Assembly: GCF_964355755.1 (NCBI RefSeq)
Contig: NC_092672.1
Span: forward strand, 12,892,501-12,956,500
Reading direction: 5' to 3'
Length of the DNA: 64,000 bases
Origin: Antedon mediterranea
Taxonomy: Eukaryota > Echinodermata > Crinoidea > Comatulida > Antedonidae
Part shown: positions 1 to 12,004 of the stretch, one piece after another
Position numbering within the stretch: position 1 is the stretch's first letter
Layout of the letters: each line of letters begins with the position of its first letter
The notes under the pieces: generated by a model
Database searches by the model: none
The model's input: only the letters and a program-made list of their open reading frames with translations
What the model was told of the DNA's origin: nothing
Made by a program: the position numbers and the translations under genes

Positions 1-699
1 TGTACGAAAATGATGACGTCATCGGTTATTTTAAGCGTACGTAAAATCAAGGGAACGTAAAATCAGGGTACGTAAAACACAGGTTCTACTGTACTTAAAA
101 TAGATTGTCAATATCCTTATATTCACACAACGGTAGAGCAGTTAGCACTTCAGTTTCAACTGATGAAAGAATCTGGGTAATCAAACTGTTTGTGCTTTAA
201 ATAATCGATTGCACTGCAACCTAAAGAAAATAATATTGATTTAATATTTTTTATATTCAAGTTTTAATATGTTTAAAAACTAAGTTGTGCTTTAGTTGGG
301 GAGCTATGCAGCCTAACAAAAAAAATGTTATTTGTAACAATGAAATTGGTCACAAAAAAATGCAACATAAACTTAGAGTGTATAATGCCTAGGCCTAGTA
401 CCCAAGTCCTATAGTTACTATAGCTAATAGTCCTGTATAATAACAGTACCAGCAAGGCCTAGGAAATAGACGTATTTCTCTAATAAAAAATAGTTTAAAA
501 TGCATAATTGTTGTAATTTTAAAGCAAAATGGCTTACCTGTGGAATCTTGTTTCTCTCCTTTAATTTTAGTAGAAGGAAATCAGCATTTGTTATACTATT
601 ATCTGCTTGTTCATCCTCTAGTTAGTAGGCCTTCTTGCTGAGCATCAACAAGATCATTAATATTAAACAATCATTAACAGTATAACAATACTAGAATTA
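1..699. other. Stretch without a recognisable gene
   Basis: AT-rich sequence. It opens with a CRE-like TGACGTCA at about 14-21 and three variants of a GTACGTAAAA word at about 37-77. The only long open frame (273-455, minus) resembles no protein I know and has no coding character. I see nothing else. Confidence 0.5.
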
Positions 700-968
700 T
701 CACTACTACTATCGTCAGTTGATAAATCATCCCCGTTATAATAGTTTTTTTCTTCATTAACTTCGTCAGTCTCCTAGTCTAGGCCTAGTTCTACTTCATC
801 CTCAATTGGCATCCTCGTTTTCTCCAGGCATACTTTACTGATGTTTCCATCGTCAACTGCAGGAGGTTGCCGATTGTTATACTCGTCCTTAAAATGGCGT
901 CTTATGACATGCTTGTAAAACGAATTGTAAATTCCAAAGCTTGCCGGGCAGCGAACCACCAATTCCAC
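690..968 (-). pseudogene. Degenerate C2H2-like zinc-finger exon with acidic tail
   Basis: Read on the minus strand, the frame has a finger-like stretch: Cys, then an aromatic-rich SFYKHVIRRH segment with the usual His spacing of a C2H2 finger, although the second Cys of the pair appears lost. The frame runs to one in-frame TAG at 774-776 and then continues in the same frame as an Asp/Glu/Ser-rich tail to about 690. A finger followed by an acidic linker is common in transposon-encoded DNA-binding proteins. There is no ATG start; a stop lies just upstream, so this would be an internal exon or a relic. It could also be chance. Confidence 0.28.
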
Positions 969-1164
969 ATGTTACTCGAAAATTCGGAGTATTTCCATGA
1001 ATTGAATTATAATGCCTTAGCAAATAGGGTAGCAAATACTGTACCTACTTCAGTTTACTGGCACCAACTTATCGCTTTTTTTCGGACTGCAACAAACATG
1101 TGTCATTATTATTGTCTGTCGTATTACTGTTGGTCCAGACGTTTTATAGATTTGCTTTAACCAC

Positions 1165-1186
1165 CATGGAGGTTTATACCTCCATG
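1165..1186. repeat. Short perfect hairpin
   Basis: CATGGAGGT and ACCTCCATG form a 9-bp perfect stem around a 4-nt loop. It stands alone; I see no gene that it would regulate. Confidence 0.45.
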
Positions 1187-1425
1187 CTTTAACGTTGAGC
1201 AGTATAATGACCTTATACATTCTGGGTAAAAGGCCAGCGATAAATTTTTGGTTATAGTTGAAAAACAACACTGTGTGTGGTCGATGACCTAGCTCCCGGC
1301 GGGATCATGGCCAACGGTTTTTTAAAGTAATCATTCAAAATCTAGAGTTTGTAAGTAAAAGACACCTTTCATCGCAATTTATATATTAAATGCTTCAATA
1401 GGCCTAGTAAGATTAGTCTAATATA

Positions 1426-1492
1426 ATGTCGAAGGAAGACGCTTTGTTGAAGATCCGAGAAATAGATGAAGAAGTGGCCAACATTTTAACAG
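1426..1492 (+). CDS. Possible first exon, product unknown
   Basis: ATG opens a 22-codon frame beginning MSKEDALLKIREIDEEV, amphipathic and Lys/Glu-rich, ending at a possible donor (ACAG|GTTCGT). It would suit a short helical N-terminus. No clearly joined second exon could be found downstream. The nearest protein-like exon on this strand is the DUF4806-type exon at 5138, so the two may belong to one dead gene. The evidence is composition and a weak donor only. Confidence 0.22.
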
Positions 1493-3714
1493 GTTCGTAG
1501 GCCTAATAATTATATTTTAATCTGCCAGCAGTCTAGGCCTATCCTAGGCTCCTTCCTAGTTAGTAATACTGTAGGCCTGGAACTAGTAGGTCTAGGCTAG
1601 CCTACTATGCCTGTACTGACGGACAGGTGTATAGGTTTAGCTTAGCATTTTAGTTCAGACATTGACAGAGGGGACAAATATTGTCGGACCTATTTCAGCT
1701 AGGTATAAGGAAGGCCTAATAATAGATAATACAATTATAATGTAACAGTTATTTTGTAATGTAGCCATGAAATATATACGAAGGATTATATTATATACAC
1801 ATATTCCAATGAGAAATATAATGACATTTAAAAACACTTCTTTATATTTAATTAATTGTACACACTAAGTAATCCCCGAAGTGATCACATCGATATTGAA
1901 ACTTAATGTTTTTAACTCTAAATTTTAAAAAAACATACTAAAAAAACAAACAAAAAACATACGTACTGCATAACTAAAATTGTTATATTAAATTTCTTTT
2001 TAAAAAACTGTGTTATTTACAATATCTTAAATTATTTGTTAGGTAATTGAAGAAGTTCGAAGGATACTAATTATTACTAGGCAAAGAGGAATGAAATACA
2101 AAAGAAAGCTTTTTAAAAAAGTGCTTAGCAAATTTTTCCAAAGAAGAGAATAATATAGTTTATTTTGGTATTTTAAAGAGAAACACCAGTCCTCCATCTG
2201 GTAAGTACAGTGTATGTTTTTGTACTTTTATCTATTCATAAATAGTTTTATAATGGACCAATGGTAGTGAGGAAAATACGTGTACATATTGTGTACGTAT
2301 TTTTAACAGCTTGGTTCGACTCAAGCTAGTGTCATGCACTCCTCCCTTTGACAACTAAAATTAAATAAATGACTTATGAATATTAATTTTTGACATATTA
2401 ATGCTCTCCTGACCAGCCCACCCTTTCCCCTTCCTTTTACATTGACCACCTACAAAACTGTAGGCTACATTATTAAAAATTTGAGCTACAGTATATCAAG
2501 TTTATGTCCATACATTATTCCACTCATTTAAATAAATTTATATAATATAATGTTTTCAATTTGTTATTTTTGGTTAGGTTCAAAGATAACCCATATGTTG
2601 TCAAATCTGTCAAACATATTTGTTGGGAAAAACTCATCAAAAAAAGTCTGCTGACCTTGAAGGTATTTAGTGTTTTTTTAAATTTAAAATACAAGTAACA
2701 TTATGTACATTAAAAAAAAATATCTTAAAGTGTTTTTTTAAAATCAAATTTATCTTAGCTTAAAATTCAAGGTACCGGTATATACTATGTTTACAATAAT
2801 TTATTAAAATCAAACAATTGTTATTATAAACATTGATACGGAATAAAAACATCAATCATGATTGAGCACCGTTTTGCGTATTGTCTTCCTAAATAGTAAT
2901 ATTAAAAATAAATTTAGACCCTAATAATTTAACTAAAAATAATAGATACAGCCAGGCCTGTCTTTGTGATCGGTATAAACAGGGCAAAGTTTGTGATTAA
3001 AAAGTTCAAATGCATATTCCACCCACCCTTATGTCTTATAATGTAAAATTATTCTTACCACCGTTCTAATATTGCGTCATGTTTTTGTGTTTACCGCCCC
3101 AGATATAGGACTCTAAAACCACACCGTACCCAATTAGTTGATGATGTTACACATATTTTAAATACAGTAATAACTAAAACTATATTAATCTCTTTTCATG
3201 TTTAGGAACATGAATAAAGATCCAGAATCCTGGTCTTCACGCCGATCAGGTAATATGCCGGTATTGCTTTTGGACACAGAAATGGCCTACATTAAAGTTT
3301 AGCAAACAATTCTAACTACAAAGAAAGCAAAATTAGATGAGGCTGCTAGTTACTCTCCTCTCCACTTTTTACCTTCTGGATTTCGATTATCCAAAATGAA
3401 AAGAAGTAGGCCTCACTATCCACTCACTCCCAGGTGCGGGAGAAGAATTTTACGAAATTTGTATTTTACCATTTTAATGTTTTTAAGTTTTCTTTTGATG
3501 GCATTTTATTATTAATAAAAACAAGTTTGTTTTAAAGAAGTTGTATATATTATTGTACCTAATGTCATGTAAATTGTAGTTCTTAATGAAAATAACAGTA
3601 TTGTTAATATTATGTTTTATAACATTCTTGAATTTATTTGTTTAAGTAAAATATTACTTAAAATGAGTATTCATTTATCGTTCTTAAAATAAATTTTTAA
3701 TGATTTATATTTTA
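1493..3714. other. AT-rich stretch without a recognisable gene
   Basis: Homopolymer A and T runs and scattered TAGGCCTA words (1,380-1,600). A possible small exon at about 2,580-2,660 lies between plausible AG and GT borders but matches no family I know. Nothing else is supportable. Confidence 0.4.
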
Positions 3715-4990
3715 TAGAATTCTTGTTTCAAGCAATTTTTTTCCCAATATAAGTAAGAATTTACGAATTTTAATTTGATAGAATTCTTGTTTCAAGCAAT
3801 ACTTTTCTTAAAATAAGTAAACATTTACTGGTTTTTATTTGATAGACTTCTTGTTTACTTATTTTAAAAAAAGTTTTGCTTGAAACAAGAATTCTACAAA
3901 TAAAAATCGGAATATTCTTACTTATTTTAAGAAATATATTGCTTGAAACAAGAAAACTAAAAATATAAATTGGAATATTCTTACTTATTTTAAGAAAAAT
4001 ATTGCTTAAAACAAGAATTCTAAAAAATACAAACCGGAATATTCTTACTTATTTTAAGAAAAATATTGCTTGAAACAAGAATTCTACAAATAAAAATCGG
4101 AATATTCTTACTTATTTTATAAAAAAATATATTGCTTGAAACAAGAATTCAAAAAATACAAATCGGAATATTCTTGCTTATTTTAAGAAAAGTATTGCTT
4201 GAAACAAGAATTCAAAAAATACAAATCGGAATATTCTTACTTATTTTAAGAAAAATATTGCTTGAAACAAGAATTCAAAAAATACAAATCGGAATATTCT
4301 TACTTATTTTAAGAAAAATACTGCTTGAAACAAGAATTCAAAAAATAAAAATCGGAATATTCTTACTTATTTTAAGAAATATCTTGCTTGAAACAAGAAT
4401 TCAAAAAAATACAAATCGGAATATTCTTACTTATTTTAAGAAATATATTGCTTGAAACAAGAATTCTATAAAATACAAATTGGAATATTCTTACTTATTT
4501 TAAGAAATATCTTGCTTGAAACAAGAATTCAAAAAAATACAAATCGGAATATTCTTACTTATTTTAAGAAATATATTGCTTGAAACAAGAATTCTATAAA
4601 ATACAAATCGGAAAATTCTTACTTATTTTAAGAAATATATTGCTTGAAACAAGAATTCAAAAAAATACAAATCGGAATATTCTTACTTATTTTAAGAAAA
4701 ATATTGCTTGAAACAAGAATTCTATTTAAAAAAATCGATAAATTGTTACTTATTTTAAGGCAGATACTGCTTAAAACAATAATGAAAAAAGCAATTAAAT
4801 TCTTGGTAAGAATATTGTTCTTAAAGTATTATTTCTTGGTAAGAATAATTTTCTTGATATGAATTTGTGTGATTCTTGTTAAGAATTTTACGATTCTTGG
4901 TAAGCCAAAAAGTATTGAAATACGGACAAGTCAAAATTTACTTGTTTCAAGAAATATTTTGCTTGAAACAAGTTTTTTTTTTCTTAAAAC
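3715..4990. repeat. 61-63-bp satellite array with head-to-head inversion
   Basis: The core word GCTTGAAACAAGAATTC recurs about every 61-66 bp from about 3,875 to 4,720, about 14 times in plus orientation, separated by ATTCTTACTTATTTTAAG. From about 3,715 to 3,850 the same unit appears about three times in reverse orientation (GAATTCTTGTTTCAAGC), so the array turns round near 3,850 and could form a long hairpin. Decayed units continue to about 4,990. The unit length is often a multiple of three, which makes a long open frame at 4132-4455 encode a repeated peptide. I read that frame as a by-product of the satellite, not a gene. Confidence 0.88.
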
Positions 4991-5137
4991 AAGAATCAGA
5001 ATTTTGCTGTGTAAAACAAATGTATTGTAACAGAGTTTTTACAATTACTATAAACATTCAAACTATCTAGATTAAAATCATTATATAACCGTGTTTTCTA
5101 TTTAAAGTAATGTAATGTTTTTATTTTTTCTCTTTAG

Positions 5138-5297
5138 ATCAAGTATTTTAGCATAATTGGGGGGTCAACTGTCAAAGACACAGTTAGAATTCTGCTAAGA
5201 AAAATAGGTTCCAATAAGTTAGGGTCCGAATTTAGTATGTACGGACGAAAAGGGAAGGACAGTTTTAAAAAAAGACATATGTGCCGAGTAATTATAA
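5138..5297 (+). pseudogene. DUF4806-type C-terminal exon
   Basis: After a CTTTAG acceptor the frame reads IKYFSIIGG, then TVKDTVRILLRKIGSNKLGS, then a YGRKGKDSFKK block, ending at a GTAAGT donor. The pattern (Gly-Gly, basic helix, GRKGK..F) is that of DUF4806, a domain found in uncharacterised proteins often linked to mobile DNA. The same domain returns at 19,221 and 20,494. A possible last exon at 6927-6989, acidic and Thr-rich, follows a CAACAG acceptor, but its best frame does not match the phase here (160 nt leaves one base). The intron between them holds the MITE at 5685-6627. This is probably one part of a dead gene. Confidence 0.55.
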
Positions 5298-5684
5298 GTA
5301 AGTACCATTGTTTAGGTATAATTAAACCTATATCTGTCAAGAATGAAGCGAGGTCGGCTCCTAGCGCAGTCGGCTAAAATAGTGGCAGCTAAACCGTAGA
5401 AAACCATAGGTTTCCTTACTGCTCTTCATGTGTTCCAACTAGTTGGTCAAAATACTTACGCTCTCTCATGACTTCTCTCGTCTCTCTTATTACTGTCCAG
5501 TTCACAACCAGAATGACCCCACCTGAAACAAGTCTAAGGGAGGGCCATGGCCGAATACTACCTACTAAAACTGCAGATTATTTTAATAACATTTATTTTA
5601 ATTACTTTTACAAATTAATATAGGAACCTGTCTTGTCGTCCATCAGAAAGCTAAAGAGAAACAAATCGAGAAGGAAATCGGAAC

Positions 5685-6627
5685 TACCGTATTTTCCGGA
5701 GTATAGGTCGAGACTTTGTGGGAAAATTTTAATTGCAAAATCGGGGGGTCGACTTATACTCCGACCATGCGATTTTTGAAAAAAATCAAGCGGAAAAAAT
5801 TCGTTCAAAAGCCGTCAGCTGTCAAGGCCTAGCAAGGTCAGTGGCCTATCATCAATCACTCACAGGAGTTTTCAATTTAATAATACCTACATTGTACAAA
5901 ATAATACAACTCCAACAAGTACTGGTGGTACAAGAACTATTAATATATAACACAGATTAATGTTGATGTTTATATTACGCTTTTATTAAAATAATTAAGA
6001 ATAAATAGTTTTCGTTTGTGTTTCATATGCTTCGTATTCACTCGCGAAAACATCGTAACACACACCACAAACGAACTACACGATGTTGGAATGTCCATGC
6101 AGCATGTTTGTTATTGCGCGATATTTTGATCTATACACATGCGCAGTTTGTTTGTTTGTTCGTAATTACAATTACTGCGCATGTCTATTCATAAAATAAA
6201 TTCTCCTCAGTCCGGCGCGTGTACATTTACAGATAACGCGATTTACAACTACTCGCCTGTACAATTTAATAAGCCTCCTAACGAAAAACTCGTTTTAACT
6301 TATTCGAGTGACGCGAAAAAACATCGCTGATGGCAAGTACTGTAACGCTACATCTCTGTCATTTATTATAGGCTGGCGAAGACGGCGGCGAAGCCGTTGT
6401 GATTATGTCCGTCCGATATTGATTAGGCCTACACTTTAATAATTGTATAAACAAACAACCACATTTCATACATTTCTAGCCTTCTTTGAACTTTAAAGTA
6501 AGTTGTGTTATTAGCCGATTTTGGGGGTTGACTTATATTCAGGTCATACCAAAATCAACGATATTCTAGGTCAAAGTTGGGGGTCGACTTATACTTGGGG
6601 TCGACCTATACTCCGGAAAATACGGTA
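5685..6627. mobile_element. MITE-like element with 27-bp perfect inverted termini
   Basis: 5685-5711 and 6601-6627 are perfect reverse complements (27 of 27), beginning TACCGTATTTTCCGGAGTAT. The 943-bp element has no transposase frame. Subterminal copies of GGGTCGACTTATACT lie inside both ends (about 5,745 and 6,580). The terminal TA could be a TA target duplication as in Tc1/mariner/pogo-type elements, but because TA is its own complement this cannot be decided here. Confidence 0.82.
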
Positions 6628-7525
6628 TTTTAAAATATGCTCCACATCGACCAGGTGGATCAAAGTGGAAGGTAAAAATGGTAAACAATGAATTTAAAAA
6701 TGTATCTTTTCCCTTTAATATTTATCTAAATCTAAAATCAGCAAAAAGAGCCAAATTAATTTTGCATGGGGCGTCCACAACCATTTTTGTATATGACGTC
6801 ATTGTCATGAAAACGCGATTAAATCGTAGTATTAACAATTTTGTCGTTTTACCGTGATTATGACATTACTTGATTTGCAAAAATATTTTTGTGTCATTTT
6901 TAAGATAATTTTTATTAACTCAACAGGATGTTACTACAGACACAAGTACATCACCCACTCATGATGACGAAGAAGAGGAAGCATTTTAATGAATTTATGT
7001 ACTTTTAGATATTATATTTTTATAAGAATCTCTTAAATTTTACTTTGTACGTTCTTTGCAGAATTTTTAAGCCGTTGGCTGCCTTCTGTTTGTACTATTT
7101 ATGTGTTTTTTTTATGAATAAATACCTGAATATAAGATGAGCAAATCATGTAGGGTTAGAGAGGATTACAATAATTATAGACACAGCCGTATTCATAAAA
7201 GAAAGTTTGAACCTTTTCAGAACCTATTTATGAATGAAATAGTCTATTAATAGTCTAAAGTTCGACTTCTTGAAGTCGCACTGTAAGTCGGGTTCCAGTA
7301 CAGTATTATCATTGACAATACTAACTACTACTGTCTTGTTTTTTATTTTTGTTTTTTTAAATACTATGTAATACCTGTATTTTTATAAAAGCATTTTATT
7401 AATGAAGGAATTAAGTAATTATTTCTAAATCAGTTTTTGGGTTATGTAGGTATGGAAGTGTTGGCGGTTCAGTAAACAATGCAGAGACATTAAAATCCAC
7501 TATGATGATGCCGTTAATCTAACTA

Positions 7526-7876
7526 GGTCCAAAGAACGTAAAAAAACGTTAATCGCTAACCTTAAATTAACAACGTTTAAAGAACGTCAACAAAATACCT
7601 ATTTTAAACGTTAACACTTAACTTTCTACGAACATTTAAAAATGACGTCGTTTAAACGTTTTATAAAACCTTCGATTAACGTTGGCAATAACATTCAATG
7701 AACGTTTAGAAGGGTCAACATTTTAACGTTATTTGTTAACATTCAAACAATAACGTTATTTGCTCACGTCCAAAGAACGTCAACAAAATACCTATTTTGA
7801 ATGTTAATATGAACGTAACAGTAACGTAACAGTAACATTCAAATAACGTTATTTGAACGTTAAATTGTTAGCTGGG
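7526..7876. repeat. AACGTT-rich repetitive element
   Basis: The block contains about a dozen AACGTT or AACGT words in both orientations, two copies of CCAAAGAACGTCAACAAAATAC-like sequence (about 7,570 and 7,770), and ends TTGTTAGCTGGGG. Related sequence closes both copies of the 1.28-kb duplication (about 19,930-20,060 and 21,205-21,345), so it is a dispersed family, probably a non-autonomous DNA element. Confidence 0.5.
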
Positions 7877-8638
7877 GATGTACCAGACTTCGGCAGGTTA
7901 CAAGGAAATTCGTTATTTACGTGTATTTTTTAAAAGCATCACGAAATATTTTTTGGTAAAGTTTTTAGTATTTATATAAGTATACAGTATGAATTATCAA
8001 ATAAATATTTATAATTAACAAACAATAATAAAAAATGTGTTTTTTATTTATGTACCAAACCTCGGCATGTGTCTGCCAATCCTCGGAATACGTTGCCCAA
8101 GCAAGCCCCGGAATTACACGCGAGCGATTGTGCGATTGCGCAATTGATCATCGATGAAATAGCAGGCCTAGCTAGGCTAGGCCTAGCCATGGCCAGATGT
8201 GAAATAAATGAGTCAAAAAACAGCAATATTAAATTTATTTTTACCAACAATTATATTTTGAATAAAATTTAATAAACAACATTGCAAATAATTTAATTTA
8301 ATTAGTTATTTCCGTTAGGTGCCGAAGTCTGGCACATATCATTAATTATCAACCAAACATCTTAACACCCCTCATAAACCCTATATTTTTTCATTGGTTT
8401 GAAAATGGAATGTTCTGGAATGTTGCTACACTACAGTAGGAGCCTATTTCAATCCCAGACGTGTCCCTCGTGTGTAATTTTTCATGCCCTGGAACTTTAA
8501 ATGGAACAGTCACGTGTTAGCTCATTGGTCTATTTTGCTGAAATGTCACTTCCGGTTTTCAGGTTTCAGTTTTATGGCTACTGGCAGACAGTTCCGCTGG
8601 TGTCTAGTAAACGATCGGTGGTTTATATTTACACCGTT

Positions 8639-9065
8639 GCTAAAGATACGGTACCGTATCCATGCTTCTAAAAACTAAAGATATGGTTATTATAGAGGGC
8701 GCTTCCGTTTGCTAAAAGTACGGTAAAATTGCATTCCTAAAACTCGTACCTAAATATAAAATTCGTTCCTAAATATAAAACTCGTTCCTAAATATTAAAC
8801 TCCTTCCTACATATTAAAAACCTAACCCTCTAAATAATCTCTCTTAAATTAAAAACTAAAAAAAAAATTCAAAAAAGACGTCAAGAAGAGTATCGAACCT
8901 CCAACCCTTAAGCCAGAGCCTCATCACATGCCCACTAGGCTACACAACTGGCTTGCAGAAAACCAATGCAATAACCTATTTGATTAACATCCACATTACA
9001 TAGCGCCCTCTATAATTACCGTACCTTTAGTTTTTAAAAGTATGGATACGGTACCGTATCTTTAG
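8639..9065. mobile_element. Nested 427-bp MITE with about 64-bp imperfect inverted repeats
   Basis: 8639-8703 and 9002-9065 are inverted copies with a few differences. Each arm carries the 16-bp perfect palindrome GATACGGTACCGTATC (8645-8660 and its counterpart near 9,047) and ends inward at TATAGAGGGCGCT. A run of AACTCGTTCCTAAATAT-like direct repeats (about 8,740-8,815) and a tRNA-like segment fill the centre. No target duplication is obvious. Confidence 0.78.
8888..8958 (-). other. tRNA-like sequence with A and B boxes (SINE-type promoter)
   Basis: On the minus strand TAGCCTAGTGG matches a pol III A box, and about 35 bases downstream GGTTCGATAC matches a B box. The spacing suits a tRNA body. 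I cannot fold a convincing anticodon arm, so this is more likely a tRNA-derived SINE head or tRNA pseudogene than a working tRNA. Confidence 0.45.
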
Positions 9066-9202
9066 CCATAACGTTATATTTACCACCTAAATAAAGTATA
9101 TTATACGTTAAGATAAACGAAAAATATCAATTGTTTAATTAATTATAACTAATATAAATACAACCTGCCGAGGTTTGGCACATTGCCGAGGTCTGGTACA
9201 TC

Positions 9203-10090
9203 TACCCAAAATGTCTGTCGTTTGTGATATTGATATGAGGATGCCAATGGGCATCCCATGGTGGTGAAATTAGGTGGTATCTCTCTCATCTAATTGTTAC
9301 CGATTTTTTAGCACCTTTCGGGGTCCCCCAGGTCTATACGCAGCAGGGGGTACCCGGCAGACTCCCATTTTTATTGACTTCAGGCGACCCCCAACACACT
9401 TAAATAGTCAGATATTGGTACCTAGTTCATCTAATCAAATGTCTCTTGGACATTGTTAGATTACATATTACGCAGATGCTGTGCTGCACCCAGATCTCAC
9501 TCAAGAAGTGTACAGTACTACACTATTAAATCTAGAAATGCTTAGTCCTGTGAGTGTCCCGGATCTTGGCGAATTAGATTTGCTTTTGAAAGGGGGGTGG
9601 CACATAAACTTAAAAGTGAAGAGGTGAAAGGAGTACATCAATACAACAGTAAAAATGGAGGCCAGAAAACAGATGAAGGTTTTTATTTCAAATGCTGCAA
9701 GCAGAATTAAAAGAAAAGCAGCCCCACCAACTCTAAAGACACACATAGAACTACTTTTTTTTTTTTATAACATCATTATAACTCAGCTTTAACCACGTGC
9801 CGTAGATCCGATAAAATATACCAACAAACCAACATGAATAACAACTTTTTTCAGCTTCCTTTTTAATTTTAATAGACACTTTGCTTACTTTTTTTGGTTT
9901 AAATAATCAAGATTTTAAAATAGCTTGTAATAATAAAATGTTACTTGCCTATTAACATTACTTGTAGTATTTGGTTTATTTATGACTCTCGCGGTATGGG
10001 GAGGATCATGTTATTGAGAGTGTAACATCTAGTCCGCAAAAATAGCCACTAAATCAAGGATATTTCTATGGTATTATATTTATTATTGTT
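9203..10090. other. No recognisable gene
   Basis: Moderately GC-rich near 9,310-9,400 (a GGGGTCCCCCAGG palindromic patch at about 9,319-9,331), otherwise ordinary. A short open frame at 9501-9746 (minus) has no coding character I recognise. Confidence 0.4.
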
Positions 10091-10091
10091 A

Positions 10092-10326
10092 AGCTCACAG
10101 CGATCTCACCATGATCTCCTATGATTATTTATTATAATTATCTCATGGCGACCTCACCAAGATCTCATTATTATCTCATTGTGATCTTACCATGATCTCA
10201 TTAGAATCTCATGGCGATCTCACTATGATCTCATTATTATCTCATGGCGATCTCACCATGATCTCCTTCTATGATATATGTATTATAATCACCTCATGGC
10301 AATCTCACCGTGATCTCATTCTATGG
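10092..10326. repeat. GATCTCA-rich minisatellite
   Basis: About seven units of roughly 32-34 bp built on CTCATGGCGATCTCACCATG and ATTATCT, imperfectly conserved. Confidence 0.75.
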
Positions 10327-10329
10327 TGA

Positions 10330-10700
10330 AAAGGTGGACGATTACGTCGCCAAGCTACGTTTGCAAGCACACTAAGTGCACATTTTCGCACACAGTCACA
10401 GGCAAAACGTAAATCATAATCTTTCAGAATTCGATGAACGAATCATTGAATAATTAATCACTCGGACAAATTCCACAGAGGTCCAAAACAAGCTTATAGC
10501 TTCCAGCGATGTAACGCTAGATAAGGCAATAGACATAGTTAGAACACATGAGGCAAAAAGGCCAGCATGTCAGTGTTAAACCCTGACAAACAGGTGCACA
10601 TCTTGAAGCGACATAATAACAGGGTGCCACCTAGACCCAACCCCAACACATAGGCAAGCCATGCCGATACTGTGGCCAAAAGCATCTGAAGGGCGTATAA
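10330..10700 (+). pseudogene. Decayed Gypsy-type Gag fragment
   Basis: Pieces in different frames match the Gag of Ty3/Gypsy retrotransposons: VDDYVAKLRLQA near the start, EVQNKLIASSDVTLDKAIDI near 10,470-10,540, and a zinc-knuckle beginning CRYCGQKHLKG near 10,660. The middle block parallels the LTLDKAITIG block of the better-preserved Gag at 16,740. Several stops and frameshifts separate the parts. It directly abuts the SWIM ORF that starts at 10,707. Confidence 0.6.
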
Positions 10701-10706
10701 CGCAAT

Positions 10707-11809
10707 ATGCAACTTTGGTCAAAAGAAAGGCTACTGGTAAGCGTGAACAACAAATTAACCAGAATGAAGGAGGCTGTCACTAGTAAAGGCAAATGCAAGG
10801 TTAACATGAACAAGTTGGAATTTACTAGTACGGCATTTGAAGAAGTTGATCGACACCAACAAGCCGAGCTACAGCTTGCCATATTCGGTCTTAGCACTGA
10901 ATTTGAGTTGGCAGATATTGTCAAGCATGTGAAAATGGAGCCAGACGAATGGTTTACTCTTACCACAAAAGAAAGAACTGATTATTTGGCCAATTTCAAC
11001 AAAATGACGGTACAAGAAGCGACCACCAAAAGCCAATCCCGATTCGGAAAGGGGCATACATGAAGGAGTACGGATGCAGACAATTTTCCGCAGATGTAGC
11101 TGGTGCATTGACCGATATCAATAGCTGGCCAAAGACCACAATTGATATGGTTGTAAAGAATGCAGAAAATCTGTTGAACAGTGAAAACCAGGTCCAAAAA
11201 GAGCTATCAATTAACTCATCTGCAAGAAGAAGCTATCTTGTTGCATCTAGTAACACCAAGAAGGGTTGGTATAAATGTACAGTATTTATAGGGCATGTTC
11301 ATTGCACATGTCCATCTTACAAATACAAAAACATGTGTAAACACAGTATTGCTGTAGCAGAAATAGAAGGGAATTTGATAAACCACTTAAGGACATCACA
11401 TAAGCGATCAGCGCCGCTAAAAAGGAATCTTCAGCAATCTTCAAAAGACGGGCAAGGGAAAAAGGGTGGAAAGCACAAGAACCCTTGGAGACCAAGAAAT
11501 ACCCCTTCTACAGGCCTCCCTTCTAATACGCCTGAGAACCAAGGGCGTATTTTCACTGAAATCTTTCACAACAATAATCCCTTTATTGTTTGGTTTGTGA
11601 AAGATATCACAGATGCTGGCCACTGCTTTAAATGCAAAATGGAATTTCCGCGCCAACTGGCAATAAAACCATATGACATCATGTTGACTCACCAAGAGAG
11701 ATGGATGTACCCTGATAAAACCAGACCCGAAGGACGACTCCCATCACATAAGCTAACTACCAAATATTATTGCATCAAGGCTTCGTGCATCAAAACTCGA
11801 TTCCCGTGA
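10707..11809 (+). pseudogene. SWIM zinc-finger protein, one frameshift
   Basis: Two overlapping frames (10707-11063 and 11060-11809) read as one protein broken by a frameshift at a GGGG run near 11,045. The first part is basic with helical Glu-rich segments. The second holds a SWIM zinc finger at about 11,305-11,350: CTC, eight residues, then CKH, the CxCx(n)CxH signature. A Lys/Gly-rich linker follows, then a second Cys-containing module (HCFKCKMEF). SWIM fingers bind DNA or protein and occur in MULE-type transposases and related proteins. It lies 200 bp upstream of a DDE transposase relic in the same orientation and may be its N-terminal half or a companion gene. I do not recognise the exact family. 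Confidence 0.55.
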
Positions 11810-12004
11810 TTTTATTCCATCCATATTGTCAAGAATTTGGTGGAATCCAAGAAATACATTGTGTTTGTGTAAGCAAACATCTGGGATTATGAACTCTAAA
11901 TGAAGTGAAGTATAGGCTGTTTAAATACTACAAAAATGTTTTATGTACTTTACTAAGGTTACAGAATATCAAAACAATTAAGTATTTTATGTTTTTGTTT
12001 CAAA

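Larger units (their letters stand above)
7877..9202. mobile_element. Non-autonomous element with inverted ends and internal CCGAGGTYTGG motifs
   Basis: The left end GATGTACCAGACTTCGGCAG (7877-7896) is the reverse complement of the right end, where the motif occurs twice in tandem (9161-9202). Further copies lie at about 8,050-8,086 and 8,320-8,336. The roughly 1.33-kb body has no transposase; the two overlapping open frames at 8,044-8,272 are antisense images of each other in repetitive sequence. A second element (8639-9065) is nested inside. Confidence 0.6.

Noticed and set aside
4132-4862. Long open frames encoding a repeated KIQIGIFLLILRKILLETR-like peptide
   Set aside because: The frame exists only because satellite units happen to be multiples of three in places; no start context, splice sites or conservation support a protein.
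8888-8958. Functional tRNA gene
   Set aside because: A and B boxes are present, but no good cloverleaf with a clear anticodon loop could be drawn, and it lies inside a MITE.
9274-9459. Short ORF with Pro/Thr composition
   Set aside because: No splice context or domain; composition follows the local GC-rich patch.
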